A stretch of DNA of 33,175 nucleotides. Source: Azoarcus taiwanensis. GTDB lineage: Bacteria; Pseudomonadota; Gammaproteobacteria; Burkholderiales; Rhodocyclaceae. The position numbers and the translations under genes are program-made. This document shows positions 1 to 9,119 of the stretch, one piece after another. Position 1 is the first letter of the stretch; every line of letters starts with the position of its first letter. The stretch is taken from contig NZ_WTVM01000035.1 of assembly GCF_012910885.1 (NCBI RefSeq), positions 1 through 33,175 of the forward strand, read 5' to 3'. The notes under the pieces were generated by a model. It did not search any database and had not been told where the DNA came from. It saw only the letters and a program-made list of their open reading frames with translations.

Positions 1-809
1 ATCTCCAGGACAACAAGCCGATCACCCTTTTCCAGCTTGGCAAGATGCGCGCCGAGGGACGCAAGGTCGTCATGCTGACCTGCTATGACGCAAGCTTCGC
101 CGCGCTGCTCGATCGCGCAGGCGTCGACGTGATACTGGTGGGCGATTCGCTCGGAAACGTGCTGCAGGGCCAAACCTCGACCCTGCCGGTGACCATGGAC
201 CACATGGTCTATCACACTGAGTGCGTGAGCCGCGGCTGTCAGCGTCCGTTCATCGTCACCGACATGCCTTTTGGCAGCTACCACGAGGGGCCGGCGCAGG
301 CGATGCGCAACGCCGCACGACTGATGGCCGCTGGCGCCCAGATGGTCAAGATCGAAGGCGGCGCCCACGTGGTCGAGACCGTGCACTATCTCGTTGAACG
401 TGGCGTGCCAGTGTGCGCACATATCGGGCTCACGCCTCAGTCAGTGAACCAGCTGGGTGGCTACCGGGTTCAGGGTCGTGACGAGGATGGCGCAGCCCGG
501 CTTCGCGCGGAGGCGCTTGCACTCGAGCAGGCCGGGGCCGCCTTGATGGTCATGGAGATGGTGCCCGCCGGCCTTGCCGCCGAGATCACCGCGAGCCTCC
601 GCACCATGGCGACGATCGGCATCGGCGCCGGCGCAGATTGCGACGGTCAGGTGCTCGTGCTGCACGACATGCTGGGCGTATATCCGGGGCGCAAAGCACG
701 CTTCGTGCGCAACTTCATGGATGGCGCCGCGAGCATTGAAGATGCCGTCGCGCGCTATGCTGCCGCAGTGCGGGACGGCAGTTTCCCTGCTGAAGAACAC
801 AACTACTGA
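1..809 (+). CDS. panB: 3-methyl-2-oxobutanoate hydroxymethyltransferase PanB (5' end missing)
   Basis: Cytosolic enzyme of pantothenate (vitamin B5) synthesis that transfers a hydroxymethyl group from 5,10-methylene-tetrahydrofolate to 2-ketoisovalerate, giving ketopantoate. The frame is already open at base 3, and the residues before the first Met (45) read [11 protein letters not shown], which matches the usual PanB N-terminus. The true start is therefore just left of the window and only a few residues are missing. Family signatures seen: [17 protein letters not shown] with the metal-binding Asp, [39 protein letters not shown] and IGIGAG. The stop at 807-809 is 8 bases before panC, so the two form one operon. 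Confidence 0.97.
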   Translation, partial: LQDNKPITLFQLGKMRAEGRKVVMLTCYDASFAALLDRAGVDVILVGDSLGNVLQGQTSTLPVTMDHMVYHTECVSRGCQRPFIVTDMPFGSYHEGPAQAMRNAARLMAAGAQMVKIEGGAHVVETVHYLVERGVPVCAHIGLTPQSVNQLGGYRVQGRDEDGAARLRAEALALEQAGAALMVMEMVPAGLAAEITASLRTMATIGIGAGADCDGQVLVLHDMLGVYPGRKARFVRNFMDGAASIEDAVARYAAAVRDGSFPAEEHNY

Positions 810-817
810 GAAGCATC

Positions 818-1648
818 ATGCAGGTCCACGACAGCATCGAGAGCCTTCGCTCCGCCCGTCAGAAAGCTCGCCGCAAGGCCGCCTTTGTTCCGACGATGGG
901 CAACCTTCACGATGGTCACATCACCCTCATGCGCCAGGCCGGCGAACATGCGGACGAGGTCATCGCCAGCATCTTTGTCAATCGTCTCCAGTTCGGACCG
1001 AGTGAAGACTTCAACAACTATCCGAGGACGCTCACCGCGGACTGCGAGCGCCTGGAAGCCGCCGGTGTATCGCACGTCTTCGTTCCCGACGAAAACCTGA
1101 TGTACCCGGAGCCGCAGAACTACTACGTCGAACCCGCCCCGGCACAGATCTCGATTCTTGAAGGCGAGTTCCGACCGGGCCACTTTCGCGGCGTTGCAAC
1201 CGTCGTACTCAAACTGCTCAACATCGTTCAGCCCGAATACGCACTGTTCGGCAAGAAGGACTACCAGCAGCTCATGGTCTTGTCGAACATGGTGCGGCAG
1301 CTCGCCCTGCCGGTCGAGGTCATTCCCGGCGAGACGGTGCGTGCCGACGACGGACTCGCCCTGTCCTCTCGCAACGGCTATCTATCGTCAGCCGAGCGCG
1401 AAGAAGCGCCCCGACTCTACCGGGCACTGAGCCGTATCTGCGAGGCGGTCAGGACGGGCGACCACGATTTCCTGAAACTCGAAACTGAGGCGATGAGTGA
1501 GCTTGTCGCCCATGGCTGGGCGCCGGACTACATCGCCGTGCGCCGCCGCGCAGACCTTCAACCCCCCGTACAGGAAGACGATCCGCTGGTGGTGCTCGCC
1601 GCCGCCCGACTCGGGACAACCCGACTCATCGACAACCTGGAAATCTGA
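818..1648 (+). CDS. panC: Pantothenate synthetase PanC
   Basis: ATP-dependent ligase joining D-pantoate and beta-alanine to make pantothenate through a pantoyl-adenylate. The protein is 276 residues, normal for the family. It carries the nucleotidyltransferase signature [10 protein letters not shown] (about residues 26-35, HIGH-like), [29 protein letters not shown], the ATP-site segment FGKKDYQQL and LSSRNGYL. The C-terminal part ends in RLIDNLEI, typical of PanC. The start ATG lies 8 bases after the panB stop, so translation is probably coupled. FVNR replaces the FVNP of E. coli PanC; I believe this is common in betaproteobacteria. Confidence 0.97.
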   Translation: MQVHDSIESLRSARQKARRKAAFVPTMGNLHDGHITLMRQAGEHADEVIASIFVNRLQFGPSEDFNNYPRTLTADCERLEAAGVSHVFVPDENLMYPEPQNYYVEPAPAQISILEGEFRPGHFRGVATVVLKLLNIVQPEYALFGKKDYQQLMVLSNMVRQLALPVEVIPGETVRADDGLALSSRNGYLSSAEREEAPRLYRALSRICEAVRTGDHDFLKLETEAMSELVAHGWAPDYIAVRRRADLQPPVQEDDPLVVLAAARLGTTRLIDNLEI

Positions 1649-1657
1649 GAACCCATC

Positions 1658-1699
1658 GTCGCGGCAGCCCAGTGCGGGAACTCCCCTACTTGCCGCGAC
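1658..1699 (+). terminator. Hairpin after panC
   Basis: A perfect 9-bp inverted repeat, GTCGCGGCA (1658-1666) and TGCCGCGAC (1691-1699), starts 9 bases after the panC stop. The loop is 24 bases and there is no T-run. It could end or attenuate the panBC message or protect its 3' end; it is not a classical intrinsic terminator. Confidence 0.3.
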
Positions 1700-1775
1700 C
1701 GATACAAGCTGTGCGAGAATCTGAAACGGGAAGAACGCCGAAAAACGCCGTGCTCAAAAAAGGAGACGAATACCC

Positions 1776-2228
1776 ATGACCGAGATCACAGTCACCGTAA
1801 AGCAGGTACTAGACAAGAAGGGGAGCGCCACCTATTCGGTCACGCCGGATACCAGCGTCTTCGACGCCCTGACACTGATGGCCTTGCATGACATCGGCGC
1901 AGTTCTGGTGACTGATACGGGTAGGCTCGTTGGCATCTTCACCGAGCGCGACTACGCAAGAAAACTGGTATTGAAGGGCTTGAGCTCCAAGACGGTAAAG
2001 GTCGGCGAGATGATGACCAGAGACGTCGCGACAATCGAGCCGTCGGAGCAGATCACTTCGGTCATGAACACCATGACGCGTCGCCGATTCCGCCACTTGC
2101 CGGTGCTCGACAACGGTCAACTCGTCGGCATCATCACCATTGGTGACGTGGTGAAGGCGGTGATAGAGGAGCAGGAAGAAACCATCAAGCACCTCGCGAA
2201 CTACATCGCTGGCGAGATTGCCACCTGA
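1776..2228 (+). CDS. Tandem CBS-domain protein
   Basis: A small soluble protein of 150 residues made almost entirely of two CBS domains, roughly residues 15-65 and 80-140. Such Bateman modules bind adenosine nucleotides (AMP, ATP, NAD-type ligands) and normally regulate a partner protein. Typical CBS segments are visible: VFDALTLMALHDIGAVLVTD, GIFTERDYARK, MTRDVATIEPSEQI, RRFRHLPVLDNG and VGIITIGDVVKAVIEE. There is no attached catalytic or transport domain. The ATG follows a strong Shine-Dalgarno sequence (AAGGAG). A 127-base gap from panC and its own downstream terminator suggest a separate transcript. The ligand and partner cannot be told from the sequence. Confidence 0.9.
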   Translation: MTEITVTVKQVLDKKGSATYSVTPDTSVFDALTLMALHDIGAVLVTDTGRLVGIFTERDYARKLVLKGLSSKTVKVGEMMTRDVATIEPSEQITSVMNTMTRRRFRHLPVLDNGQLVGIITIGDVVKAVIEEQEETIKHLANYIAGEIAT

Positions 2229-2232
2229 CACA

Positions 2233-2256
2233 AAGCCGGGCGAAAGCCCGGTTTCT
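2233..2256 (+). terminator. Intrinsic terminator after the CBS gene
   Basis: Six-bp GC stem CCGGGC (2236-2241) with GCCCGG (2246-2251), a GAAA tetraloop, extended by a G-T pair, then TTTCTTGTT. It lies immediately after the CBS-protein stop codon. Confidence 0.85.
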
Positions 2257-2305
2257 TGTTGGTCAAGTCTCATTGCGCCAACTCCGACGCAGCATCAGGC
2301 GCACC

Positions 2306-2371
2306 CGCTTCGCGGCTTACGCCGCTCCAACAAGTCGTGGAGGGAGGGTAGGAGCGGCGTCAGCCTTGAAC
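2306..2371. repeat. Inverted pair of REP-like palindromic sequences
   Basis: Two copies of a GGAGCGGCGT core face each other: ACGCCGCTCC at 2319-2328 and GGAGCGGCGT at 2351-2360. On the minus strand the left copy continues as GTAAGCCGCGAAG, so GCGGC and GCCGC form a hairpin with a GTAA loop. The right copy continues as CAGCCTTGAA, a decayed version of the same palindrome. The core resembles the GGAGCGGCTTCAGCCGCGA-type REP known in Pseudomonas and Xanthomonas. The pair lies between the CBS terminator and the 3' end of pepN, the usual place for such elements. Confidence 0.6.
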
Positions 2372-2417
2372 AAGCCTTGCAACACCCCCGCTGCAGGACT
2401 GGCGCGAGGCGCAAATC

Positions 2418-5111
2418 TCAATCCGCAAGCGCCTTGCCCACTATCTCCGACACATCCGGTGACAAACCATCGGTGCTGGCTACTCGCTCGAGCTGGCTTC
2501 GTATCTCATCCTGCAAATGGGGAGCAAAGTGTCGCCAGTTCTCCAGCGTTCGCGCCATGCGTGACGCCACCTGCGGATTCGCACGATCGAGCTCGATGAC
2601 ACGGTCCGCCCAAAAAGCATAGCCGCTGCCGTCAGGCAGATGAAACTCGCCCGGATTTCCGCGGAAGAAACTCCCGAGCAAGGCATACACCTTGTTCGGG
2701 TTGGACATCGAGAAGGCGTCGTGCCCAAGCAGCGAGGCGACACGATCAAGCACAGGCGCCTCCTCGCTCGGATCGCGACGCCACGCCATGACCTGAAGGG
2801 CGAACCACTTGTCCATCACCAGCGCGTCATCCCGATAGCGCGAGTAAAAGACTTCGAGCCCATCTCGCCCCTCATTCGTACCACTCATGACCAATGCCGC
2901 AAGCGCACCGAAACATTCGGTCATGTTCGACGCGTACTCGAACTGCGTCCCTGCGCGCGACACCCCCTCTGAAACGCCACCGGCAACAAGGTAGCGCAGA
3001 GCAAGGTTGCGCAAGGCACGACGCCCTGCATCGCCCGGGTGGTACCGATAGGCGCCGTTTACCTCCATGTCATGGTAGGTCCGGAGCCAAACGTCAGCCA
3101 AGCCTGCCCCCATGGCAGCGAATACGGCCTGCATCGCAACGCGCAGGCTGGTGGGGTCCGCCGGACGCATCCGCTCGAGCAAATAGGTTTCGCCGGGCAG
3201 AGCGCAAGCCTGGGCCCGGAAGGCGGCATCGAGCGAATCATCGCAAAGCGTGCTTCGCACCGCGTTCAAGAAGGCGGCAGGCACCTCCAGAAGCTTCCCA
3301 TGCTCATGGGACTCGGCAAGTGACAACACGACTCGTTCGGCGTAGCGCTGCCCGGCATCCCAACGGTTGAACGGATCACTGTCATTGGCCATGCGGAAGG
3401 CGAGACACTCGTCGTCCTCGTCGAGTTCGAGCCGCACCGGCGCCGAGAACCCACGCAGCAGTGAAGGAACCGGTGCGGACGGCAAATCCACGAAACGCCA
3501 GGTTTGCTCCGTCTCGCCGAGCTCGAGCACGCGGGTCGTCCCGCCTACGTGAGACTCGCCCTCGAACCGAAGCGGCATATCCATGCCGTCCGGGTCAATC
3601 AGGCCGACTGCGACCGGGATCAGCTGCGGCGCCTTCTCTGGCTGCCCAGGCGTCGGTGGCAGGTGTTGTGACAGCGTCAGCACATATATGCCGTCGCCGG
3701 CGAGCCACTTGCCATTCGCCCTCACGATCGGCGTACCCGCCTGGCTGTACCACAGCATGAACTGTTCAAGATCGCGACCGGTGGCTTCGGCCATGCAGTC
3801 TACAAAATCGTCGCAGGTCACCGCCTGGCCGTCGTGGTAGCTGAAGTAGAGATCGATGCCGCTACGAAACCCCTCGTGTCCGAGCAGGGTATGCAGCATG
3901 CGGATTACCTCCGCGCCTTTCTCATACACCGTGGCGGTGTAGAAATTGTTGATTTCCTGGTAGCTTTCCGGCCGGATCGGATGCGCCATCGGTCCGGCGT
4001 CCTCGGCGAACTGGCTTGTACGCAGAACCTTCACGTCATCGATACGCTTGACCGCCCGAGCCGACGCGGCCCCCTCTTCCCCGGCCGCTTCGGCAAGCAT
4101 GTCGGCAGAGAACTGTTGGTCGCGGAAGACTGTGAGGCCTTCCTTCAAGGTCAACTGGAACCAGTCGCGACAGGTCACACGATTGCCGGTCCAGTTGTGG
4201 AAATACTCGTGGGCAACCACGCTTTCGATACGTTCGTAATCAACGTCGGTAGCGGTATCAGGGCGGGCGAGCACGAACTTGGCATTGAAAATGTTCAAGC
4301 CCTTGTTCTCCATCGCGCCCATGTTGAAATCACTGACCGCGACGATCATGAACCGATCCAGATCCAGTTCCAGACCGAAGGCCTGTTCATCCCACCGCAG
4401 GGAACGGATCAACGAATCCATCGCATGTTCGGTGCGGTCGAGATTGCCTTCTTCGACCCACACCTGCAGCAACACCTCGCGACCGGACATGGTCTCGAGT
4501 TTGCGCTCCAGGCAGACCAGCTTTGCCGCCACCAGAGCAAAGAGGTAAGAAGGTTTCGGAAACGGATCCTCCCATTGCGCAAAATGACGTCCGTCGTCGA
4601 GCTCGCCAGAGTCGATGAGATTCCCGTTGGAGAGAAGCACCGGACAGGCTTCCCGGTCGGCGGTTATCGTGACCCGATAGCGGGACATGACATCCGGGCG
4701 ATCCGGGAAATAGGTGATTCGCCGGAAACCCTCCGCCTCGCACTGCGTGAAGTAACCGCCGCGCGACATGTACAGCCCTGACAGCGTGGTGTTGGATGAC
4801 GGATCGACATGCGTGACGATCGACACCTCCGCCCGGTCGCCGTCGAGTTGAACCAGCAGGCCCCCATGTTCGTGCGTGATTCGCGTCGTCGAGGCGACCA
4901 GTCCATCAATGCGCAACTCGACCAGTTCCATCGACTCGCCGAACAGACGCAACGGCCCCGCCTCGACATTCGGGTTGCGAACGCAAGTCAGCGTGCTGCT
5001 GACCCGCGTCGCCGTAGGGTCGAGCTCGATTCGGAGTTCAACCGCTTCAACGGTCCAGGGTAGCGGGGCGTAATCACCGCGGTGAATCGTGACTGGTGTA
5101 TCGGTTCGCAT
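2418..5111 (-). CDS. pepN: Aminopeptidase N (M1 family)
   Basis: Zinc metallo-aminopeptidase that removes N-terminal residues from peptides in the last steps of cytosolic protein turnover. The protein is 897 residues, close to the roughly 870-890 usual for bacterial PepN. The substrate-anchoring motif GAMEN is at about residues 265-269, and the zinc site HEYFHNW starts at about residue 301, with the third ligand Glu in LTLKEGL at about residue 324. These are followed by VFRDQQFS, and IDLYFSYHDGQAVTCDDF is also typical. The start (ATG at 5109-5111) lies 12 bases after the stop of the upstream universal stress gene, so the two are probably co-transcribed. Its own Shine-Dalgarno is weak. It is convergent with the CBS gene. 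Confidence 0.97.
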   Translation of the reverse strand: MRTDTPVTIHRGDYAPLPWTVEAVELRIELDPTATRVSSTLTCVRNPNVEAGPLRLFGESMELVELRIDGLVASTTRITHEHGGLLVQLDGDRAEVSIVTHVDPSSNTTLSGLYMSRGGYFTQCEAEGFRRITYFPDRPDVMSRYRVTITADREACPVLLSNGNLIDSGELDDGRHFAQWEDPFPKPSYLFALVAAKLVCLERKLETMSGREVLLQVWVEEGNLDRTEHAMDSLIRSLRWDEQAFGLELDLDRFMIVAVSDFNMGAMENKGLNIFNAKFVLARPDTATDVDYERIESVVAHEYFHNWTGNRVTCRDWFQLTLKEGLTVFRDQQFSADMLAEAAGEEGAASARAVKRIDDVKVLRTSQFAEDAGPMAHPIRPESYQEINNFYTATVYEKGAEVIRMLHTLLGHEGFRSGIDLYFSYHDGQAVTCDDFVDCMAEATGRDLEQFMLWYSQAGTPIVRANGKWLAGDGIYVLTLSQHLPPTPGQPEKAPQLIPVAVGLIDPDGMDMPLRFEGESHVGGTTRVLELGETEQTWRFVDLPSAPVPSLLRGFSAPVRLELDEDDECLAFRMANDSDPFNRWDAGQRYAERVVLSLAESHEHGKLLEVPAAFLNAVRSTLCDDSLDAAFRAQACALPGETYLLERMRPADPTSLRVAMQAVFAAMGAGLADVWLRTYHDMEVNGAYRYHPGDAGRRALRNLALRYLVAGGVSEGVSRAGTQFEYASNMTECFGALAALVMSGTNEGRDGLEVFYSRYRDDALVMDKWFALQVMAWRRDPSEEAPVLDRVASLLGHDAFSMSNPNKVYALLGSFFRGNPGEFHLPDGSGYAFWADRVIELDRANPQVASRMARTLENWRHFAPHLQDEIRSQLERVASTDGLSPDVSEIVGKALAD

Positions 5112-5123
5112 CGTATCCGAGTG

Positions 5124-6023
5124 TCAGTGCCGTTTGCGGTCGGCCACGAGGACGTCGCAAGGGGCTTGTTCGAGCACTTGCCGAGTCACGCTGCCGAGCA
5201 CGAGTTCCTCGATCATGCGCAAGCCCTGCTTGCCAATGGCAATCAGGTCACATTCGAGCTTTGCAGCCTGTTCGACGATTGCGCTGGCGGCCTGCCCCTG
5301 GACGAGCAGCGGCCGGATGGAAGCACCCGACACCCCGATGCCCGCCACGAACTCCTCCAGTTGCCGTGCAGCCTCGTCCTTGGCGGACTGACGCAGTTCG
5401 ACCATCTTGGATTCAGCTACACCCGCCATCCGCAAATGGCCTTCATAGGGCACCTGGTAGGCATGCATCAGGACGAGCTCCGCCTTGGGCGCCACCACAT
5501 GGGCAAGCGCGATCGCAGCCCCCGAACGCTCGGAGAAATCGACCGGGACCAGTACTCTCTGATAATCACCGGCCGGCTTCTTTCGCACCACGAGCATCGG
5601 TCTGTCAGTCTTGCGCAACACCCTGTCGGTAGTGCTCCCGATCAGGAGATCACGGACGAAACCGCTGCCATGCGCACCCATCACGATCAAGCTCGCGCCC
5701 TGGCTTTCGGCCTGTTGCGCGATCTGTCGCAGCACCGACCCTGCGGAAACGCTGACAGCCGCCTCGACACCGTACTCGGACTTCAGCCCGGCTGCCAGTT
5801 TGTGAAGCTTCTCCAGCGCGTCATCGACCAGCACATGCTCCAACTCGTCGCTGCTATCCGGCGCCATCAGGTCATGCAGGGCATTCAGGGTGCCGCGACT
5901 GATCACGTTGGCGATCGTGCACTTCGCATCGAGCGTCCGCGAAACAATGGCGGCACGCTGCGCCGCGTTGGCCGAGGTTTCCGAAAAATCCGTGGTCGCA
6001 AGAATGCTCTTGATCTGCTCCAT
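5124..6023 (-). CDS. Tandem-domain universal stress protein (UspA family)
   Basis: A soluble protein of 299 residues with two Usp domains, about residues 3-145 and 150-295. Both keep the ATP-binding signature G-x2-G-x9-G-(S/T): first GAHG...GS near residues 116-131, second GKQG...GS near residues 265-280. It is therefore likely to be the nucleotide-binding UspFG/UspA2-like type. A strong GAGGAGGTGG Shine-Dalgarno precedes the ATG. Tandem Usp proteins are usually induced by starvation, oxygen limitation or envelope stress. Here the gene sits between a P-type ATPase (upstream) and pepN (12 bases downstream). The specific role is unknown. Confidence 0.93.
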   Translation of the reverse strand: MEQIKSILATTDFSETSANAAQRAAIVSRTLDAKCTIANVISRGTLNALHDLMAPDSSDELEHVLVDDALEKLHKLAAGLKSEYGVEAAVSVSAGSVLRQIAQQAESQGASLIVMGAHGSGFVRDLLIGSTTDRVLRKTDRPMLVVRKKPAGDYQRVLVPVDFSERSGAAIALAHVVAPKAELVLMHAYQVPYEGHLRMAGVAESKMVELRQSAKDEAARQLEEFVAGIGVSGASIRPLLVQGQAASAIVEQAAKLECDLIAIGKQGLRMIEELVLGSVTRQVLEQAPCDVLVADRKRH

Positions 6024-6080
6024 ACCACCTCCTCAATTAGAATCCGCGCAAGGCGGCACAGCTTGTTCATCAACGCACAA

Positions 6081-6111
6081 CGGCTGGAGGCTGTCACCGC
6101 GCCCCCAGCCG
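6081..6111 (-). terminator. Hairpin between the ATPase and usp genes
   Basis: On the minus strand CGGCTGGGGG (6111-6102) can pair with CCTCCAGCCG (6090-6081), ten pairs including one G-T, around an 11-base loop. It follows the ATPase stop (6140) and precedes the usp start (6023). There is no T-run, so it may be a weak terminator or an mRNA-stabilising hairpin. Confidence 0.3.
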
Positions 6112-6139
6112 CTCGCAAGGTTCGACCCGACGGCGAGCG

Positions 6140-8965
6140 TCAGGACGTGATTCGGGCTTCGGCGGCAAGCGCCGCCTTGCGTACGATCACCTTCTCGAGT
6201 TCGACGACGACAAGCACGATGATACCGAAGCCGATGATGCGCAGCCATGTGACAACGTCGAGGCCAGCCGTTCCGAACAGCAACTGCATGGCCGGGAGAT
6301 AGGTGAACAGCGCCTGCGCTAACAATAGCAGCGCGATCGCACCGAGCACATAGGGGTTTCCGGTTATTCCCTCGCGATTCAAAACGGGTTCGGTGAAACT
6401 GCGCACGTTGAAAAGGTAAAACAGCTCGCCGATCAACAGCGCATTGACCGCCGCGGTCCTTGCGACCTCGAGGCTCGACCCACGCTCGAGCTCCCAGAGA
6501 AAGAACAGCATACCGCCGACCACGAGCAAGAGCCCTACGAAGACCACGCGCCACATCAGGAAACGGCTCAGCAATGGATCGGCGGGCGCTCTCGGCATGC
6601 GACGCATGATGTTGCGCTCGGGTTTCTCGAAAGCGAGCGCCAGTGCGAGCGTCACCGCAGTGATCATGTTGACCCAGAGAATCTGCGCCGGAGTAATCGG
6701 CAGCGTCATGCCGAAGATGATCGCGAAGAACACAATGCCGGCCTGGCCGACATTGGTCGGGAGAATGAACGCGATGGATTTCTTGAGGTTGTCGTAGACC
6801 GTCCGCCCCTCCTCCACTGCCGCTGCGATCGACGCGAAGTTGTCGTCCGCGAGCACCATCTCCGAGGCCTCCTTGGCCGCCTCGGTTCCCTTGTTGCCCA
6901 TCGCCACGCCAACGTCGGCCCGCTTGAGAGCGGGTGCATCATTGACACCGTCTCCGGTCATCGCCACCACTTCGCCGCGCGCCTGTAACGCGGTTACCAG
7001 ACGCAACTTGTGCTCCGGACTCGCACGGGCAAAGATATCCACCTCGGCCACGGCTTCACGCAAGGCGTCGTCATCCAGCTTCTCGACTTCGGCCCCGGTC
7101 ATCGCGCGAACCTTCTCTCCCAGCCCTAGCTGAATACCGATTGCCGTCGCGGTCGCGACATGGTCACCGGTGATCATCTTGACGCGAATCCCGGCCGAAC
7201 GGCACCGGGCGACCGCCTCAATCGCCTCCACGCGCGGCGGGTCGGAAAGGCCGAACAACGCCAGCAGCTCGAAGCCACCGCGTTCGACATCGTCGAACAC
7301 CAGTGATTTTCCAGCGGCATCCTCCACACGCACCGCGACCGCGAGCAGGCGCATGCCCTCAGCCGCGATCTCGTCCATGACGCCGTGCCAATAGGTCGGA
7401 TTCAGGTCCTCGGCGCCATGCCGGCCGCGTTGTGTGGCACACATCTCGATGATCCGCTCCGGCGCCCCCTTCAGATAGATCAGCGCCCGACCCCGGTGAT
7501 CGTGATGCAGCGTCGCCATGAAGCGGTGCTCGGATTCGAAGGGAATGACATCGGCGCGCGGCAATGACTCGGACTCAAAATCCGGGTCGAAGCCCGCCTT
7601 CATCGCCACCGTTATCAAGGCCCCCTCGGTGGGATCACCGCGCAGCTGCCATTCCTCGCCCTTGCACTCGATGCTCGCGTCGTTGCACAACAGCACCGCC
7701 CGACCAGCCTCCAGCAGCACCGGTTCGTTCTGTTGATCGACTTCGCCGGCAGGCCGGCCCGAATCCTGCTCGGCGGAAGTCCCGGCAAGCTCACGCCCGA
7801 ACAAGGCCTCCACGAGCACGCTGCCATCCGCGGTTGCCGGAGGCGCCAAACGCTCGAAGGCGCCATGCGGCGCATAGCCCACACCGGTGACCCCGAAGCG
7901 GTCATCGGCGGTGACGACGCGCTGGACGGTCATCTCGTTGCGGGTCAGCGTGCCGGTCTTGTCGGAGCAGATCACGGTGACCGACCCGAGCGCTTCGACC
8001 GAGGGCAGCCGCCGGATGATCGCATTGCGCCGCGCCATCCGTTGCACGCCGATCGCGAGTGTGATCGTCATGATCGCGGGCAAACCCTCGGGTATCGCGG
8101 CCACCGCCAACCCGACCGACGCGAGAAACACCTCGTCGAAAGACAAGCTCTGCACCAGCAGACCGTAAGCGAGCATGATCGCCGCCACGCCAAGAATCGC
8201 GAGCGTCAGCCAGCGCCCGAACACTGCGAGCTGCTTGAGCAGCGGCGTCGTGATCTCCTCGACCTGGCTCAGCATTTCGCTGATGCGCCCGATCTCGGTG
8301 TTGGCACCGGTACCTACGACGACACCCGCTGCCTGACCGTAGGCGACGAGCGTGCCGGAATAGGCCATGCACGCGCGGTCGCCGAGCGACGCATCCTCGG
8401 CGACCGGCTCGACCGCCTTCTCGACGGGCACCGACTCGCCGGTCAGCGCGGCCTCCTCGACCCGAAGACTGCGCACATCGATCAGTCTCAAGTCCGCAGG
8501 CACCTTGTCACCGGAGGCGAGAAAAACGATGTCCCCGGGAACCAGCTCCTCGGCCGGAACTTCGCGGCGCCGTCCGTCACGCAACACCTGGGCATTGAGC
8601 GACAGCATGCGGCGGATCGCATCGAGCGCCTGCTCGGCCTTGCCTTCCTGCAGGAAACCGATGACCGCGTTGATGACGACGACACCAAAGATCACGCCGC
8701 TATCGATCCAGTGACCGAGCAGGAAGGTGATGATCCCTGCGACGATGAGCACATAGATCAGAACATTGTGGAACTGGAGGAGGAAACGTTGCAGGGCGCT
8801 GCGACGCCGTGGTGCGGGCAGCTCGTTACGTCCGTGCAGTGTGAGTCGTTCCTCCGCCTCGGTCGCCGAGAGTCCGCTGGCGCGCCGCGACTTCATCGCC
8901 TCGACGACCCGCTCGGCCTCTTCCGCGTGATGGTTCCGACGCTCGTGCTCTTGCTGCTCGCTCAT
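6140..8965 (-). CDS. P2-type cation-transporting ATPase
   Basis: An integral membrane ATP-driven cation pump of 941 residues. Order of parts: N-terminal cation-ATPase domain, TM1-2 (about 60-105), actuator domain with TGES (175-178), TM3-4 with PEGLP (about 292-296), phosphorylation site DKTGTLT (Asp about 335), nucleotide-binding domain with KGAPE, hinge GDGVNDAPAL (near 669) and six C-terminal membrane segments. This is the SERCA/PMA-like P2 layout, with no heavy-metal CPC motif. TM5 reads TNVGQAG and TM6 reads WVNMITAVT. Compared with SERCA, the Glu after NVG in TM5 is Gln and the TM6 Asp is Ala, so calcium is doubtful as substrate. It is separated by 154 bases from the RDD gene upstream and by 116 from usp downstream. 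The transported ion is unknown. Confidence 0.93.
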   Translation of the reverse strand: MSEQQEHERRNHHAEEAERVVEAMKSRRASGLSATEAEERLTLHGRNELPAPRRRSALQRFLLQFHNVLIYVLIVAGIITFLLGHWIDSGVIFGVVVINAVIGFLQEGKAEQALDAIRRMLSLNAQVLRDGRRREVPAEELVPGDIVFLASGDKVPADLRLIDVRSLRVEEAALTGESVPVEKAVEPVAEDASLGDRACMAYSGTLVAYGQAAGVVVGTGANTEIGRISEMLSQVEEITTPLLKQLAVFGRWLTLAILGVAAIMLAYGLLVQSLSFDEVFLASVGLAVAAIPEGLPAIMTITLAIGVQRMARRNAIIRRLPSVEALGSVTVICSDKTGTLTRNEMTVQRVVTADDRFGVTGVGYAPHGAFERLAPPATADGSVLVEALFGRELAGTSAEQDSGRPAGEVDQQNEPVLLEAGRAVLLCNDASIECKGEEWQLRGDPTEGALITVAMKAGFDPDFESESLPRADVIPFESEHRFMATLHHDHRGRALIYLKGAPERIIEMCATQRGRHGAEDLNPTYWHGVMDEIAAEGMRLLAVAVRVEDAAGKSLVFDDVERGGFELLALFGLSDPPRVEAIEAVARCRSAGIRVKMITGDHVATATAIGIQLGLGEKVRAMTGAEVEKLDDDALREAVAEVDIFARASPEHKLRLVTALQARGEVVAMTGDGVNDAPALKRADVGVAMGNKGTEAAKEASEMVLADDNFASIAAAVEEGRTVYDNLKKSIAFILPTNVGQAGIVFFAIIFGMTLPITPAQILWVNMITAVTLALALAFEKPERNIMRRMPRAPADPLLSRFLMWRVVFVGLLLVVGGMLFFLWELERGSSLEVARTAAVNALLIGELFYLFNVRSFTEPVLNREGITGNPYVLGAIALLLLAQALFTYLPAMQLLFGTAGLDVVTWLRIIGFGIIVLVVVELEKVIVRKAALAAEARITS

Positions 8966-9089
8966 GCCTCAACCTCGATCGCTTTTGCCACGCCGCATCA
9001 TGCGTCTGGCTTCATGCTCGTTCAATCTTACCCGATCGACGGTCCGGCTGCTGCAATGCAACACGACGTGCGCGAGGCGCATAGCCATG

Positions 9090-9109
9090 GTTCCGATGAC
9101 CCTCGGAAC
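9090..9109 (-). terminator. Hairpin after the RDD gene
   Basis: A 7-bp perfect stem, GTTCCGA (9090-9096) and TCGGAAC (9103-9109), with a 6-base loop lies 10 bases beyond the RDD stop on the minus strand. No T-run follows. It may end the sigma-DUF3619-DUF3106-RDD message before the ATPase gene. Confidence 0.35.
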
Positions 9110-9119
9110 AATCCACTAC

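Noticed and set aside
6066-6080. FNR/CRP-like half sites near the usp start (TTGTTCATCAAC)
   Set aside because: The two halves are too close and only one matches TTGAT-N4-ATCAA; oxygen control cannot be claimed.
3834-6302. Long plus-strand open frames antisense to pepN and usp (315 and 406 codons)
   Set aside because: High GC leaves long open frames opposite real genes. The minus strand carries full families with all motifs; the plus frames have odd composition and no domain.
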